From Accumulibacter jenkinsii (lineage in GTDB: Bacteria > Pseudomonadota > Gammaproteobacteria > Burkholderiales > Rhodocyclaceae), in the NCBI GenBank assembly GCA_036625225.1, contig JAZKUF010000003.1, positions 558,001 through 622,000 of the forward strand: DNA of 64,000 bases, read 5' to 3'. A model generated the notes under the pieces. The model was not told where the DNA came from, made no database searches, and worked only from the letters and a program-made list of their open reading frames with translations. Position numbers and translations under genes: made by a program. This document shows, piece by piece, positions 17,277 through 25,701 of this stretch. Numbering within the stretch: the first letter of the stretch is position 1; each line of letters begins with the position of its first letter.

Positions 17277-18887
17277 ATGAGCACTGCACCCTCTATCGAG
17301 CACGACACCAGCCACGGGCAGCACGCCGATGAGCACTACCGGGGCGGCATCATGTACTGGTTGACGACGACCAATCACAAGGACATCGGCACGATGTACA
17401 TGACTTTCGCGCTGATCATGTTCTTCATCGGCGGCGCGATGATCCTCGCCGTCCGGGCTGAACTGTTCCAGCCGGGTCTACAGTTGATGCAGCCCGAGTT
17501 CTTCAATCAGCTGATCGGCGTGCACGCGCTGGTGATGATTTTTGCGGCGCTGATGCCCGCCGCGACCGGTTTTGCCAACTGGCAGATTCCCTTGATGATC
17601 GGCGCCCCGGACATGGCCCTGCCGCGCATCAACAACTGGGGTTTCTGGCTGCTCCCGCCGGCCGCGATACTGTTGACGCTGCCCTTCATCCTGGCACTGT
17701 TCGGGATTGGTGATGGTGCGGTGAATACCGGCTGGACGCTCTATGCGCCGCTCTCGGTGCAGGGAGGGATGGGGGTCGACTTCGCCATCTTCTCGATCCA
17801 CATTCTCGGCATCTCCTCGATCCTCGGTTCGATCAACATCATCGTCACCATCTTCAACCTGCGGGCGCCGGGAATGACGATGATGAAGCTGCCGCTGTTC
17901 GCCTGGGGCTGGCTGATCACCGCTTTCCTGCTGATCGCCACGATTCCGGTGCTGGCCGGTGCGGTGACCATGCTGCTCACCGACCGCCATTTCGGCACCA
18001 GCTTCTTCAACGCTGCCGGCGGGGGCGATCCGATCCTCTTTCAGCACCTGTTCTGGTTCTTCGGACATCCCGAGGTGTACATCCTGCTGTTGCCGATCTG
18101 GGGGCTGATCCCGCACGTCGTGTCCACCTTCTCGCGCAAGCCGATCTATGGCTACAAGGCACAGGTTTATTCTTTCATTGCCATCGGTCTCCTCTCGGTC
18201 GTCGTCTGGGCGCATCACTTCTTCACCGCCGGCCTGCCGGTGGCGGCACTGCTTTACTTCATGTACAGCACGATGCTCATCTCGCTGCCGCTGGCGGTAC
18301 TCTTTTTCTGCTGGATCGCCACCATGTGGCGCGGCGCGATGAGCTTCGAGACGCCGATGCTCTTTGCCCAGGGTTTCATCGTTCTTTTTGGCCTTGCCGG
18401 CCTGACCGGACTGGTGCTCGCCGACGTCGCCGCCGACGCGCAGTATCATCACAGCTACTTTGTCGTCGCCCATTTCCACTACGCGCTCTTTGCCGGCGGT
18501 ATCATGGGCGTGATGACCGGGGTCTACTACTGGCTACCGAAGTGGACCGGGCACATGTTCAGCGAAACGCTCGGCAAGTGGCACTTCTGGCTGACCGTGA
18601 TTTCGTTCAATCTGACCTTCATGCCGCAGTTCTTCCTCGGCCTCGCCGGCATGCCGCGCCGGATCCCGGACTATGCGCTGCAGTTTGTCGAGTTCAACGC
18701 CATCTCGACTGTCGGCGCTTTCATTCTGGGCTTTTCGCAACTGATCTTCGCCTATAACATCTGGAAGTGCGTGAAGGGCGGCAAGAAAGCGACCGCCAAG
18801 GTATGGGAAGGCACCGACGGGCTTGAGTGGGATCTGTCATCGCCGCCGCCGCACCACTCCTGGGAAGTCCAGCCGGTGATCAAATGA
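17277..18887 (+). CDS. coxA: Cytochrome c oxidase subunit I
   Basis: The catalytic subunit, which reduces O2 at the heme-CuB centre and pumps protons. Its 536 residues form 12 predicted helices. The CuB/Tyr region WFFGHPEVYILLLP carries the Glu of A1-type oxidases and the His-Tyr pair. HHFFTAG supplies the two CuB histidines, and HHSYFVVAHFHY holds the heme ligands. The D-channel entry GAPDMALPRINNW is intact. It follows coxB by 23 bp. Its stop is close to the small assembly gene, which has its own ribosome binding site. Confidence 0.97.
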   Translation: MSTAPSIEHDTSHGQHADEHYRGGIMYWLTTTNHKDIGTMYMTFALIMFFIGGAMILAVRAELFQPGLQLMQPEFFNQLIGVHALVMIFAALMPAATGFANWQIPLMIGAPDMALPRINNWGFWLLPPAAILLTLPFILALFGIGDGAVNTGWTLYAPLSVQGGMGVDFAIFSIHILGISSILGSINIIVTIFNLRAPGMTMMKLPLFAWGWLITAFLLIATIPVLAGAVTMLLTDRHFGTSFFNAAGGGDPILFQHLFWFFGHPEVYILLLPIWGLIPHVVSTFSRKPIYGYKAQVYSFIAIGLLSVVVWAHHFFTAGLPVAALLYFMYSTMLISLPLAVLFFCWIATMWRGAMSFETPMLFAQGFIVLFGLAGLTGLVLADVAADAQYHHSYFVVAHFHYALFAGGIMGVMTGVYYWLPKWTGHMFSETLGKWHFWLTVISFNLTFMPQFFLGLAGMPRRIPDYALQFVEFNAISTVGAFILGFSQLIFAYNIWKCVKGGKKATAKVWEGTDGLEWDLSSPPPHHSWEVQPVIK

Positions 18888-18910
18888 TCGCGACGCAGGA
18901 GGTAGCCGAG

Positions 18911-19042
18911 ATGGATTTGTCAACGGGTTTCACCGCCGAAGAACTCCGTCGCCGTCGGGTGGCCAGCCGGCGGCTGGCCTGGCTGCTCGGTGGGGTGGCG
19001 GTGGCCATCTATGTCCTTGGCTTCATTGTCTACAGGTCATGA
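18911..19042 (+). CDS. Small cytochrome oxidase assembly protein (single transmembrane)
   Basis: A 43-residue protein starting MDLSTGFTAEELRRRR, followed by one transmembrane helix (LAWLLGGVAVAIYVLGFIVY). Short proteins of this type lie between coxA and ctaG in many betaproteobacteria and are annotated as small cox assembly proteins. ATG at 18911 is chosen because AGGAGG ends 8 bases before it. An in-frame ATG at 18884 overlapping the coxA stop would add nine residues. The ctaG start follows at once. Confidence 0.75.
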   Translation: MDLSTGFTAEELRRRRVASRRLAWLLGGVAVAIYVLGFIVYRS

Positions 19043-19043
19043 G

Positions 19044-19652
19044 ATGACGGAAACAGGTCTTTCCGATGCCGCTCCTGCAGCGCCTGCGCGCGGCAACCGC
19101 TCGCTGGTGGTGAAGCTGCTGGGACTGGTCGTGGCTTCTTTTGCCTTTGGCTTCGCGCTGGTGCCGCTTTATGACGTCCTCTGCGAAGCCACCGGTTTCA
19201 ACGGAAAAACCCGTCCCGGCCAGCTGGGAGTCGGCGGTATCGCGGGCCCGGTGGCTGCGCCATCGCGTATTGACCGCAGTCGCATCGTCACGGTCGAGTT
19301 CACCGGTACCGTGATGCCTGGCCTGCCCTGGGAAATGCGCCCGGTGACCCCCAGCCTCGACCTGCATCCAGGTGAATTGCATCAGGCCACGTTTCTGGTT
19401 CGCAACACGTCCGACAAGGCGATCGTCGGGCAGGCGGTACCCAGCGTATCACCAGGCCAGGCCGCCCAGCACTTCGAAAAGCTGGACTGTTTCTGTTTCT
19501 CGCAGCAGACGCTCGCGCCTGGCGAAACCAAGGAGTTGCCGTTGACCTTCATCGTCAAGCCGGAAATCGATGAACAGATTCGCACCGTGACCCTGTCCTA
19601 CGCATTCTTCAATGTCGACGGCCAGAAAACAGATCCTCAAGAAAGTGAGTGA
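19044..19652 (+). CDS. ctaG: Cytochrome c oxidase assembly protein CtaG (Cox11 family)
   Basis: A copper chaperone that delivers CuB to subunit I. The 202-residue protein has one N-terminal membrane anchor (LGLVVASFAFGFALVPLYDVLCEATGFNG) and a periplasmic immunoglobulin-like domain. The copper motif CFCFSQQTLAPGE near residue 150 matches the Cox11 CFCF signature. The start at 19044 lies one base after the stop of the small gene, and coxC follows 3 bp after the stop. Without CtaG the heme-copper centre does not form, so both oxidase clusters in this window probably rely on it. Confidence 0.96.
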   Translation: MTETGLSDAAPAAPARGNRSLVVKLLGLVVASFAFGFALVPLYDVLCEATGFNGKTRPGQLGVGGIAGPVAAPSRIDRSRIVTVEFTGTVMPGLPWEMRPVTPSLDLHPGELHQATFLVRNTSDKAIVGQAVPSVSPGQAAQHFEKLDCFCFSQQTLAPGETKELPLTFIVKPEIDEQIRTVTLSYAFFNVDGQKTDPQESE

Positions 19653-19655
19653 CGA

Positions 19656-20516
19656 ATGAGCAGCCACACCTCGCAGCATCCACAGCATTACTTCGTACCA
19701 CAGCCCAGTGTCTATCCGTTCATCCTCTCCGGTGGCATCTTCCTTCTCGCGCTGGGTTTCATCCTGCAGATGAACGCTTTTGCGCCTGGCTCGTGGATCA
19801 TGCTCGCGGCTACCGCAGTCATCCTGTTCGTGGCCTACAACTGGTTCCGCAAGATCATCGGCGAGAACCAGAGCGGCGCCTATACCGCCTGGGAGGACAA
19901 GTCGTTTCGCTACGGGATGATCTGGTTCATCGCCTCGGAGGTCGCTTTCTTCGCCGCTTTCTTCGGTGCCCTGTTCTACGTCCGCAACATCTCGGTGCCC
20001 GCATTGGCCGGCATGGATCCCGAGTTCACCCTCTGGAAGGACTTCACTGCGGTCTGGCCGTCGGCCGGTCCAAAAGGACCCGAATTTACGCCGATGGGCG
20101 CCTGGGGCTTGCCGGCGCTCAACACTGCCCTGCTCCTGACCTCCGGCGCCACCCTGACCTGGGCGCACTGGGGGATGCTCAAGGGCAATCGGAGCCAGCT
20201 CAACCTTGGCCTGTTGCTGACCATCGTCCTCGGCGTCCTCTTCCTCGGTTTTCAGGGCTGGGAATATCACCACGCCTACACCGAACTGGGGCTGACGCTG
20301 GGCGCGGGCGTCTATGGCGCAACCTTCTTCATGCTGACCGGCTTTCACGGCTTTCACGTCACGCTGGGTGCGATCATGCTGATGGTGGTCTATGGACGCT
20401 GCCTGAAAGGCCACTTTACTGCTGAGCGACATTTTGCTTTCGAGGGCGTCGCCTGGTACTGGCACTTTGTCGACGTGGTCTGGCTCGGACTCTTTGTTCT
20501 AGTCTATTGGCTGTAA
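19656..20516 (+). CDS. coxC: Cytochrome c oxidase subunit III
   Basis: A 286-residue, seven-helix subunit that stabilises the catalytic core. Family blocks are present: FRYGMIWFIASEVAFFAAFFGALFY, TLTWAHWG, GFHGFHVTLGAIML and the terminal AWYWHFVDVVWLGLF. It starts 3 bp after ctaG. Its last 13 bp overlap the end of the convergent DUF2909 gene. The second cluster has a shorter paralogue of 276 residues at 57642. Confidence 0.97.
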   Translation: MSSHTSQHPQHYFVPQPSVYPFILSGGIFLLALGFILQMNAFAPGSWIMLAATAVILFVAYNWFRKIIGENQSGAYTAWEDKSFRYGMIWFIASEVAFFAAFFGALFYVRNISVPALAGMDPEFTLWKDFTAVWPSAGPKGPEFTPMGAWGLPALNTALLLTSGATLTWAHWGMLKGNRSQLNLGLLLTIVLGVLFLGFQGWEYHHAYTELGLTLGAGVYGATFFMLTGFHGFHVTLGAIMLMVVYGRCLKGHFTAERHFAFEGVAWYWHFVDVVWLGLFVLVYWL

Positions 20517-20704
20517 CCGGGGATCCAGCCCAGGCGGAAGCCGATCATCAGCAGGACGAAGATCAGGATCGACAAGCCGATACGCAGCGTCAGCGCCTGT
20601 GCGGTGCGGATGCCCGTTCCCCGGTCGCGGTAAAGAAAGAAGAGCCCGGAAAAAAGACTGCCTACCACAGTGACCAGCAAGAGAATGACGATGAGCTTGA
20701 ACAT
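20504..20704 (-). CDS. DUF2909 family twin-transmembrane protein
   Basis: A 66-residue protein of two hydrophobic helices (LIVILLLVTVVGSLFSGLFFLY and LRIGLSILIFVLLMIGFRLG) joined by a short charged turn with RDRGTG. This is typical of the DUF2909 proteins found in proteobacterial cox clusters. It is encoded against the operon, between coxC and surf1. Its 3' end overlaps coxC by 13 bp. Its ATG (20702-20704) overlaps the surf1 ATG (20703-20705) by two bases. Function is unknown. Confidence 0.8.
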   Translation of the reverse strand: MFKLIVILLLVTVVGSLFSGLFFLYRDRGTGIRTAQALTLRIGLSILIFVLLMIGFRLGWIPGYSQ

Positions 20705-21506
20705 GGCTGACTCCAGTGAACGGAGTGCTGATTATGCTCGTAGCGGTGACCTTGAGGCAACCTCGCCACAGCAGGCGAGGCCGGCCGCCCTGTGCTTCCG
20801 GCCTCGCCTGCTGCCCACCCTGGCCGCCGCGTTGCTGGTGCCGCTGTTCATTGCTTTCGGGCAATGGCAATGGAACAAGGCTGATGTCAAGGAAGGGACG
20901 CAGACCCTGCGCGCTGCCCGCGGTGCCGAGCCAACGGTCCAAATGCCAGGTACGATGGCCGATCCGGAGTCACTTCGCTATCGGCCGGTGCAGGCGCGTG
21001 GCAGCTACGAGCCCGAGTTCCAGATCCTGATCGACAACCGTATCCATCGTCAACAGGCGGGCTACCATGTCCTTACCCCTTTGCGACTGGAAGGTAGCGA
21101 TCTGCGCGTGCTGGTCAATCGCGGCTGGGTACCGGCTCTCGCCGACCACAGTCATTGGCCGCAGGTGGCGACACCGACCGGTGTGCACGAAGTCTCCGGC
21201 ATCGCGATTGTTCCGGGGACGCGCTACCTCACCCTCGGTCCCGATGCAGCGAATGTTCACCACTCGGGATGGCAGGTCGTCTGGCAAAACCTCGATCTGA
21301 AACGCTACGCCGCCAGGGTTGCCTTTCCGCTGCAACCGGTGGTCATCGAGCTTTCGCCCGAGAGTCCCGCCGGTGGTTTCGCCCGCGAGTGGCCGCGACC
21401 TGACGAGCGCATCGAACGTCATGTCGGTTACGCCTTCCAGTGGTGGGGATTTGCCGCGGCAACGGTGATCATCTGGCTGGTCGTCAATCTGCGCCGCCCC
21501 ACATGA
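20703..21506 (+). CDS. SURF1-family cytochrome oxidase assembly protein
   Basis: SURF1 proteins help insert heme A into subunit I. The protein is 267 residues if it starts at ATG 20703. It has an N-terminal helix (LLPTLAAALLVPLFIAFGQWQWNKA) and a periplasmic domain with YEPEFQILIDNR, GYHVLTPLRL and VLVNRGWVPA. A C-terminal helix carries HVGYAFQWWGFAAATVIIWLV. The first 33 residues are weakly conserved in character and no other ATG or GTG precedes the first helix, so the start is uncertain. The start codon overlaps that of the divergent DUF2909 gene. The SCO-like gene follows 10 bp later. Confidence 0.92.
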   Translation: MADSSERSADYARSGDLEATSPQQARPAALCFRPRLLPTLAAALLVPLFIAFGQWQWNKADVKEGTQTLRAARGAEPTVQMPGTMADPESLRYRPVQARGSYEPEFQILIDNRIHRQQAGYHVLTPLRLEGSDLRVLVNRGWVPALADHSHWPQVATPTGVHEVSGIAIVPGTRYLTLGPDAANVHHSGWQVVWQNLDLKRYAARVAFPLQPVVIELSPESPAGGFAREWPRPDERIERHVGYAFQWWGFAAATVIIWLVVNLRRPT

Positions 21507-21516
21507 GGAGGCTCCG

Positions 21517-22113
21517 ATGACCGCCGGGCTGACTTCCGGCCGGCGCACGATGCTCCTGGTGACGGCCTTGCTGGCTCTGCCGTTCATTGTGGCCTTTGTT
21601 CTCTACGGGTTCGAATGGCGCCCGGCGAAGCTTGCCAACCATGGCCAACTGATCGAGCCGGCGCGGGCGCTGCCGGAAACCGGTTTGACGCTGGTCGATG
21701 GGCGACCGCTGCCGACTGCCGAACTGCGCCGCAAATGGACGCTGGTGTTGCTTGCTTCAAACCCCTGCGCCAGCGCATGCCAGCAGGATCTGCACCAGAT
21801 CCGCCAGGTGCAGGTGGCGCTCAACAAGGAAATGGTCCGTCTGCGGCGTGTGCTGCTGGGTAGCAGCGTTGCTGATTTGCGTACCGATCCGGCGCTGGCA
21901 GAGATCCAGCGCAGCTATCCCGACCTCATCATCGCGGCACCCAGTACCGACGAAAGCGGCGTCATCTGGCGGACGACCCTCGATGGCGCCGGTTATCGCT
22001 TTTACGTCATCGATCCGCTCGGCAACGTCATGATGCGCTATCCCGACAAGCCGGAAATGCGCGGCATGCTCAGGGACCTGGAGCGTTTGCTGAAGTATTC
22101 TTGGGTCGGTTAG
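21517..22113 (+). CDS. SCO1/SenC-like membrane-anchored thioredoxin-fold protein
   Basis: A 198-residue protein with one N-terminal anchor (LVTALLALPFIVAFVLYGF) and a periplasmic thioredoxin-like domain. The CxxxC motif is present (NPCASAC, near residues 85-91), as in SCO copper chaperones that build CuA. The conserved SCO histidine that normally follows near the C-terminus is not evident; the matching segment reads YRFYVIDPLGNVMMRYP. The protein may therefore act as a thiol reductase for CuA cysteines rather than as a copper carrier. That is inference. It lies between surf1 and ctaB. Confidence 0.8.
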   Translation: MTAGLTSGRRTMLLVTALLALPFIVAFVLYGFEWRPAKLANHGQLIEPARALPETGLTLVDGRPLPTAELRRKWTLVLLASNPCASACQQDLHQIRQVQVALNKEMVRLRRVLLGSSVADLRTDPALAEIQRSYPDLIIAAPSTDESGVIWRTTLDGAGYRFYVIDPLGNVMMRYPDKPEMRGMLRDLERLLKYSWVG

Positions 22114-22126
22114 GAGAGAAGCGTCC

Positions 22127-23023
22127 ATGGCCGTTATGAACCCCGGTTCCCGCCGATCGGCCGGGCAGCGCCTGGCTTTTTTTTTCGAACTGTGCAAGCC
22201 GCGGGTCAACAGCCTGATCGTGTTTACCGCCATGATCGGGATGTTCCTAGCGACGCCGTCATTTCCGCCGTTGGCGCTCTTTGTCGCCGCGTCGGTCGGT
22301 ATCGCGCTCGTTGCTGGCGCTGCGGCGGCGATCAACTGCCTGATCGAACAGCAGATCGACGCCCGCATGGCGCGCACGCGCGCCCGCCCGACAGCCCGGG
22401 GCGAAGTCTCGGCGGCAGAAACGCTGACTCTGGCGACCCTGGTCGGCGGCTGCGGGCTGTGGGTGCTGCACGCCTTCGTCAATCCGCTGACGATGTGGCT
22501 GACGCTGGCGACCTTTCTCGGCTATGCCGTCATCTACACCGTTCTGCTGAAGCCGGCGACACCCATGAACATTGTCATCGGCGGTGCCTCCGGCGCCATG
22601 CCGCCCCTCCTTGGCTGGGCCGCGATGACCGGCGAGGTGGGTCCCGAAGCGCTGGTCCTGTTTCTCATCATCTTCATCTGGACGCCGCCGCATTTCTGGG
22701 CGCTGGCCTGTTATCGCTGCGCCGACTACGCGCGCTCCGGCTTGCCGATGTTGCCGGTGACCCACGGCATTCGCTTCACCTGCCTGCACAGCCTGCTCTA
22801 CGTCGTCATGTTGAGCGCGGCGACCATCCTGCCCTATACCCTGGGCATGAGCGGCCCCTGGTATCTGGTCGCCGCCCTGATCCTCGACGCCATCTTTCTC
22901 GTCTACAGCGTGACGCTCTGGCGACAGTACAGCGACCCGCTGGCCCGGCTGACCTTCCGCTATTCGATCATCTATCTGACGCTGCTATTCGCCGCCTTGC
23001 TGGCCGACCACTTCCTGCGCTGA
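22127..23023 (+). CDS. ctaB: Protoheme IX farnesyltransferase (heme O synthase)
   Basis: CtaB attaches a farnesyl group to heme B to make heme O. The 298-residue polytopic UbiA-family protein has the first Asp-rich region NCLIEQQIDARMARTRARP and PMNIVIGGASGAMPPLLGWA. The second conserved region is IFIWTPPHFWALACYRCADYARSGLPML. GGAGAGAAG lies 9 bases before the ATG. A run of nine Ts near 22180 encodes consecutive Phe. Its 3' end overlaps mpl, on the other strand, by 39 bp. ctaA (heme A synthase), usually encoded just before ctaB in this operon type, is missing here. Confidence 0.96.
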   Translation: MAVMNPGSRRSAGQRLAFFFELCKPRVNSLIVFTAMIGMFLATPSFPPLALFVAASVGIALVAGAAAAINCLIEQQIDARMARTRARPTARGEVSAAETLTLATLVGGCGLWVLHAFVNPLTMWLTLATFLGYAVIYTVLLKPATPMNIVIGGASGAMPPLLGWAAMTGEVGPEALVLFLIIFIWTPPHFWALACYRCADYARSGLPMLPVTHGIRFTCLHSLLYVVMLSAATILPYTLGMSGPWYLVAALILDAIFLVYSVTLWRQYSDPLARLTFRYSIIYLTLLFAALLADHFLR

Positions 23024-24385
23024 TCCCTTCCTGGCGAGCGCGGCCAGCAGTTTCTCGTGGATGCCGCCAAAGCCGCCGTTGCTCATCACCAGCACCTGGT
23101 CACCGGGGAGTGTGGCGGCGACGACCCGCCTCACCAGCCGGTCGATATCGTTTTCGATGACCGCCTTCCCGGCCAGCGGTGCGAGGGCTTCTTCGGCGCT
23201 CCAGCCGAGTTCGGCGGCGTAGCAGAAAACGCGATCCGCATCGCCAAGACTCGCCGCCAGGAGGTTCTTCATCACGCCCAGCCTCATGGTGTTCGAACGC
23301 GGCTCGAGAACCGCCAGAATGCGGCTGCCGCCGACCTTGCCGCGCAGGCCGGCAAGGGTCGTCGCAATGGCGGTCGGATGATGGGCAAAATCGTCATAGA
23401 CCGTGATGCCGCCCACCGTGCCGCGAACGTCCATCCGCCGCCTGACGTTGCGAAAGCGTGCCAGGGCAGCGAGGCCATACGCCAGCGGCACACCGGCATG
23501 TCTGGCGGCGAGCAGGGCAGCGACCGCGTTACTGCGGTTGTGCTCGCCCGTCAACGCCCAGCTCGTCGTGCCGACGAGTTCCTCGCCATGCATCAGTTGC
23601 AAGGTTCCCGCGATCTCGCTGCCTTCGGCTCGCCAGCCTCCGGGGTTGTTGAATCGTTCGACCGGCGTCCAGCAGCCGCGAGCCAGGACCCGTTCGAGCG
23701 TGGTTTCGGCGGCGTTCGAGACGAGCAGCCCATGGCGCGGCAGAGTGCGGACCAGATGGTGGAACTGGGTCTCGATCGCTGCCAGATCAGCGAAGATGTC
23801 TGCGTGATCGAACTCCAGATTGTTGAGGACCGCCGTTCGCGGGCGGTAGTGCACGAACTTCGAGCGCTTGTCGCAGAAAGCGGTATCGTACTCGTCGGCT
23901 TCGATGACAAAGAATGGCGAGTCCCTGAGAGTGCCGGCGAGGCGCGCCGAAACCCCGAAGTTCAGCGGCACGCCGCCGATCAGGAAGCCCGGACTCAACC
24001 CCGCATCCTCGAGGATCCACGCCAGCATTGCCGAAACCGTGGTCTTGCCGTGGGTGCCGGCCACTGCCAGAACCCAGCGGCCGCGCAGGATGTGTTCGGC
24101 CAGCCACTGCGGCCCGGAAAGATAAGGCAGGTCGCGATCGAGGATCTCTTCGAGGAGCGGATTGGTCCGCGCAATGGCGTTGCCAATCACATAACAGTCG
24201 GCGGCGAACGCGGTCTGTGCGGCATCATAACCTTCGACGACTTCGATTCCTGCCGCGGCGAGCTGGTCGCTCATCGGCGGATAGATGCCACTGTCGCAAC
24301 CCGTGACGCGGTGCCCTGCAGCGCGTGCCAGTTGGGCAAGCCCTGCCATGAAGGTGCCGGCAATGCCGAGGATATGAATATGCAT
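22985..24385 (-). CDS. mpl: UDP-N-acetylmuramate:L-alanyl-gamma-D-glutamyl-meso-diaminopimelate ligase
   Basis: Mpl recycles murein tripeptide by ligating it to UDP-MurNAc. The 466-residue Mur-ligase family protein opens with MHIHILGIAGTFMAGLAQLA. It has the P-loop GTHGKTTVSAML, EADEYDTAFCDKRSKF and LEFDHADIF, all characteristic of Mpl rather than MurC. The start at 24385 is set by this N-terminal Rossmann motif; the frame stays open upstream to 25102, but that stretch opposes two real genes. The C-terminus overlaps the ctaB end by 39 bp. A gap of 111 bp separates it from the divergent gene at 24497. Confidence 0.95.
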   Translation of the reverse strand: MHIHILGIAGTFMAGLAQLARAAGHRVTGCDSGIYPPMSDQLAAAGIEVVEGYDAAQTAFAADCYVIGNAIARTNPLLEEILDRDLPYLSGPQWLAEHILRGRWVLAVAGTHGKTTVSAMLAWILEDAGLSPGFLIGGVPLNFGVSARLAGTLRDSPFFVIEADEYDTAFCDKRSKFVHYRPRTAVLNNLEFDHADIFADLAAIETQFHHLVRTLPRHGLLVSNAAETTLERVLARGCWTPVERFNNPGGWRAEGSEIAGTLQLMHGEELVGTTSWALTGEHNRSNAVAALLAARHAGVPLAYGLAALARFRNVRRRMDVRGTVGGITVYDDFAHHPTAIATTLAGLRGKVGGSRILAVLEPRSNTMRLGVMKNLLAASLGDADRVFCYAAELGWSAEEALAPLAGKAVIENDIDRLVRRVVAATLPGDQVLVMSNGGFGGIHEKLLAALARKGSAQEVVGQQGGE

Positions 24386-24496
24386 GTCCCGAATCCAAGT
24401 TAAAATCCGCCCAAAGAGGCGCGATTGTACCCCTTCGACATTGTTCCCGGTCTCGACCAGCGCTTTGCCTTCCTCAGAACACTTCCGGATTCCGTT

Positions 24497-25105
24497 ATGA
24501 GCAGCCGTCAGGACCGTCAGCGCAACTCCCGCCAGCGCAGTCATATCGCTGCGCTGGCGGCGCGCCACATGGCCGAGGACGGCATCGCCGAGCCGGCGCT
24601 GGCCAAGCGCAAGGCGGCACGCCGCCTGGGCCTGCCGGAGAGCGCGCCAATGCCCGACGACAGTGAAGTCGAGATCGAGCTGCGGACCTACCAGCGCCTG
24701 TTTCAGGACCAGGAGCAAGCGGCAAGAAACCTGCTTCTGCTGCGTACGGCGGCTCGCCTGATGGCGATCCTGCAACGTTTCAATCCCTATCTGAGCGGCT
24801 CGGTACTCGACGGCAGCGCCGGTCGCTACGCCGAGATCGACCTGCAGCTCTTCCCCGACAGTGCCAAGGAGGTCGAACTGTTCCTGCTCAACGAGCACAT
24901 CGAGTACCGCCACAGCACGCCGCGCAGCGCTCGTGCCGAAGCGGTCCTGACCCTGCCCGGCGAGCAGGCGATCGTCAATCTCGTGATCTACCCGCGTGAT
25001 GACGAGCGCGTCAGCCCGAAGACACGCGATGGCCGGGTCCGCGAACGGGCGCGTCTCGATGCGGTGAACAGATTGCTGGCGGCGACCGCAGGCCGGCCGC
25101 AATGA
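24497..25105 (+). CDS. Conserved hypothetical protein beside mpl
   Basis: A 202-residue, highly charged soluble protein I do not recognise by name. The N-terminus is Arg/Gln-rich (SSRQDRQRNSRQRSH). The middle reads LLLRTAARLMAILQRFNPYLSGSVLDGSAGRYAEIDLQLF. A Gly/Ser-containing patch followed by acidic residues suggests a nucleotidyltransferase-like fold, but that is only a guess. Proteins like this next to mpl are sometimes mislabelled as a Mur ligase; no Mur-ligase motif is present. The stop overlaps the thioredoxin start by 4 bp (ATGA), so the two are coupled. Confidence 0.7.
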   Translation: MSSRQDRQRNSRQRSHIAALAARHMAEDGIAEPALAKRKAARRLGLPESAPMPDDSEVEIELRTYQRLFQDQEQAARNLLLLRTAARLMAILQRFNPYLSGSVLDGSAGRYAEIDLQLFPDSAKEVELFLLNEHIEYRHSTPRSARAEAVLTLPGEQAIVNLVIYPRDDERVSPKTRDGRVRERARLDAVNRLLAATAGRPQ

Positions 25106-25653
25106 GCCGCCGCAAGCTCTTCCTGAGCGGTCTCGTGGCCGTGCTCATCGCCCTGCTGGCCGGGATCTCCCTGAGCTTGCAGCGCGCGAGGAGCGTCTCG
25201 GTGCCGCCGACCGGCAGCGGGGCAGAAGCGGTGGCAGGTCTTTTTGCCAGCAGCCTCGACGATCTCGAAGGTCGGCAGCGATCCTTCTCGAACTGGCAGG
25301 GAAAGACGCTGGTGGTCAATTTCTGGGCCAGCTGGTGTCCACCGTGTCGCGAGGAGATGCCGGCGTTTTCGCGCCTGCAGGAGCGCTATGCAAAGCAGGG
25401 CGTCCAGTTCGTCGGCATCGCGCTCGACACCGCCGACAGCGTCCGCGCGTTTGCTGCCGCCTCGCCGGTGAGTTACCCGCTCCTGCTCGGCGGTGGCGAC
25501 GGCGCCGAACTCGCGCGGCGATTCGGCAACACCGGCCTGGGCCTGCCGTATACCGTCGTGATCAGTCCCGCTGGCGAGCTGCGTCTGCGTCACCTGGGGC
25601 CCCTGTCCGAGGACGAACTGGCTCTTGCCGTGCAGCAGACGCTTGCTCGCTGA
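25102..25653 (+). CDS. TlpA/ResA-like membrane-anchored thiol-disulfide reductase
   Basis: A 183-residue thioredoxin-fold protein tethered by one N-terminal helix (LFLSGLVAVLIALLAGISLSL) with the domain in the periplasm. The active site is WASWCPPCREEMP near residues 75-87, the CPPC form typical of TlpA/ResA proteins that reduce apocytochrome c or other thiols. The cis-Pro segment LGLPYTVVI is present. The start overlaps the preceding gene by 4 bp. Either cytochrome c maturation or general redox repair is possible; the context does not decide. Confidence 0.87.
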   Translation: MSRRKLFLSGLVAVLIALLAGISLSLQRARSVSVPPTGSGAEAVAGLFASSLDDLEGRQRSFSNWQGKTLVVNFWASWCPPCREEMPAFSRLQERYAKQGVQFVGIALDTADSVRAFAAASPVSYPLLLGGGDGAELARRFGNTGLGLPYTVVISPAGELRLRHLGPLSEDELALAVQQTLAR

Positions 25654-25701
25654 AGACGTACTGCTGGACAAAATGCGGCCATTTGCGGCAAACTTGCGGC
25701 C

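Noticed and set aside
24386..25102. N-terminal extension of mpl by 239 codons
   Set aside because: The canonical N-terminal motif MHIHILGIAG starts at 24385, and the extension opposes a plus-strand gene.
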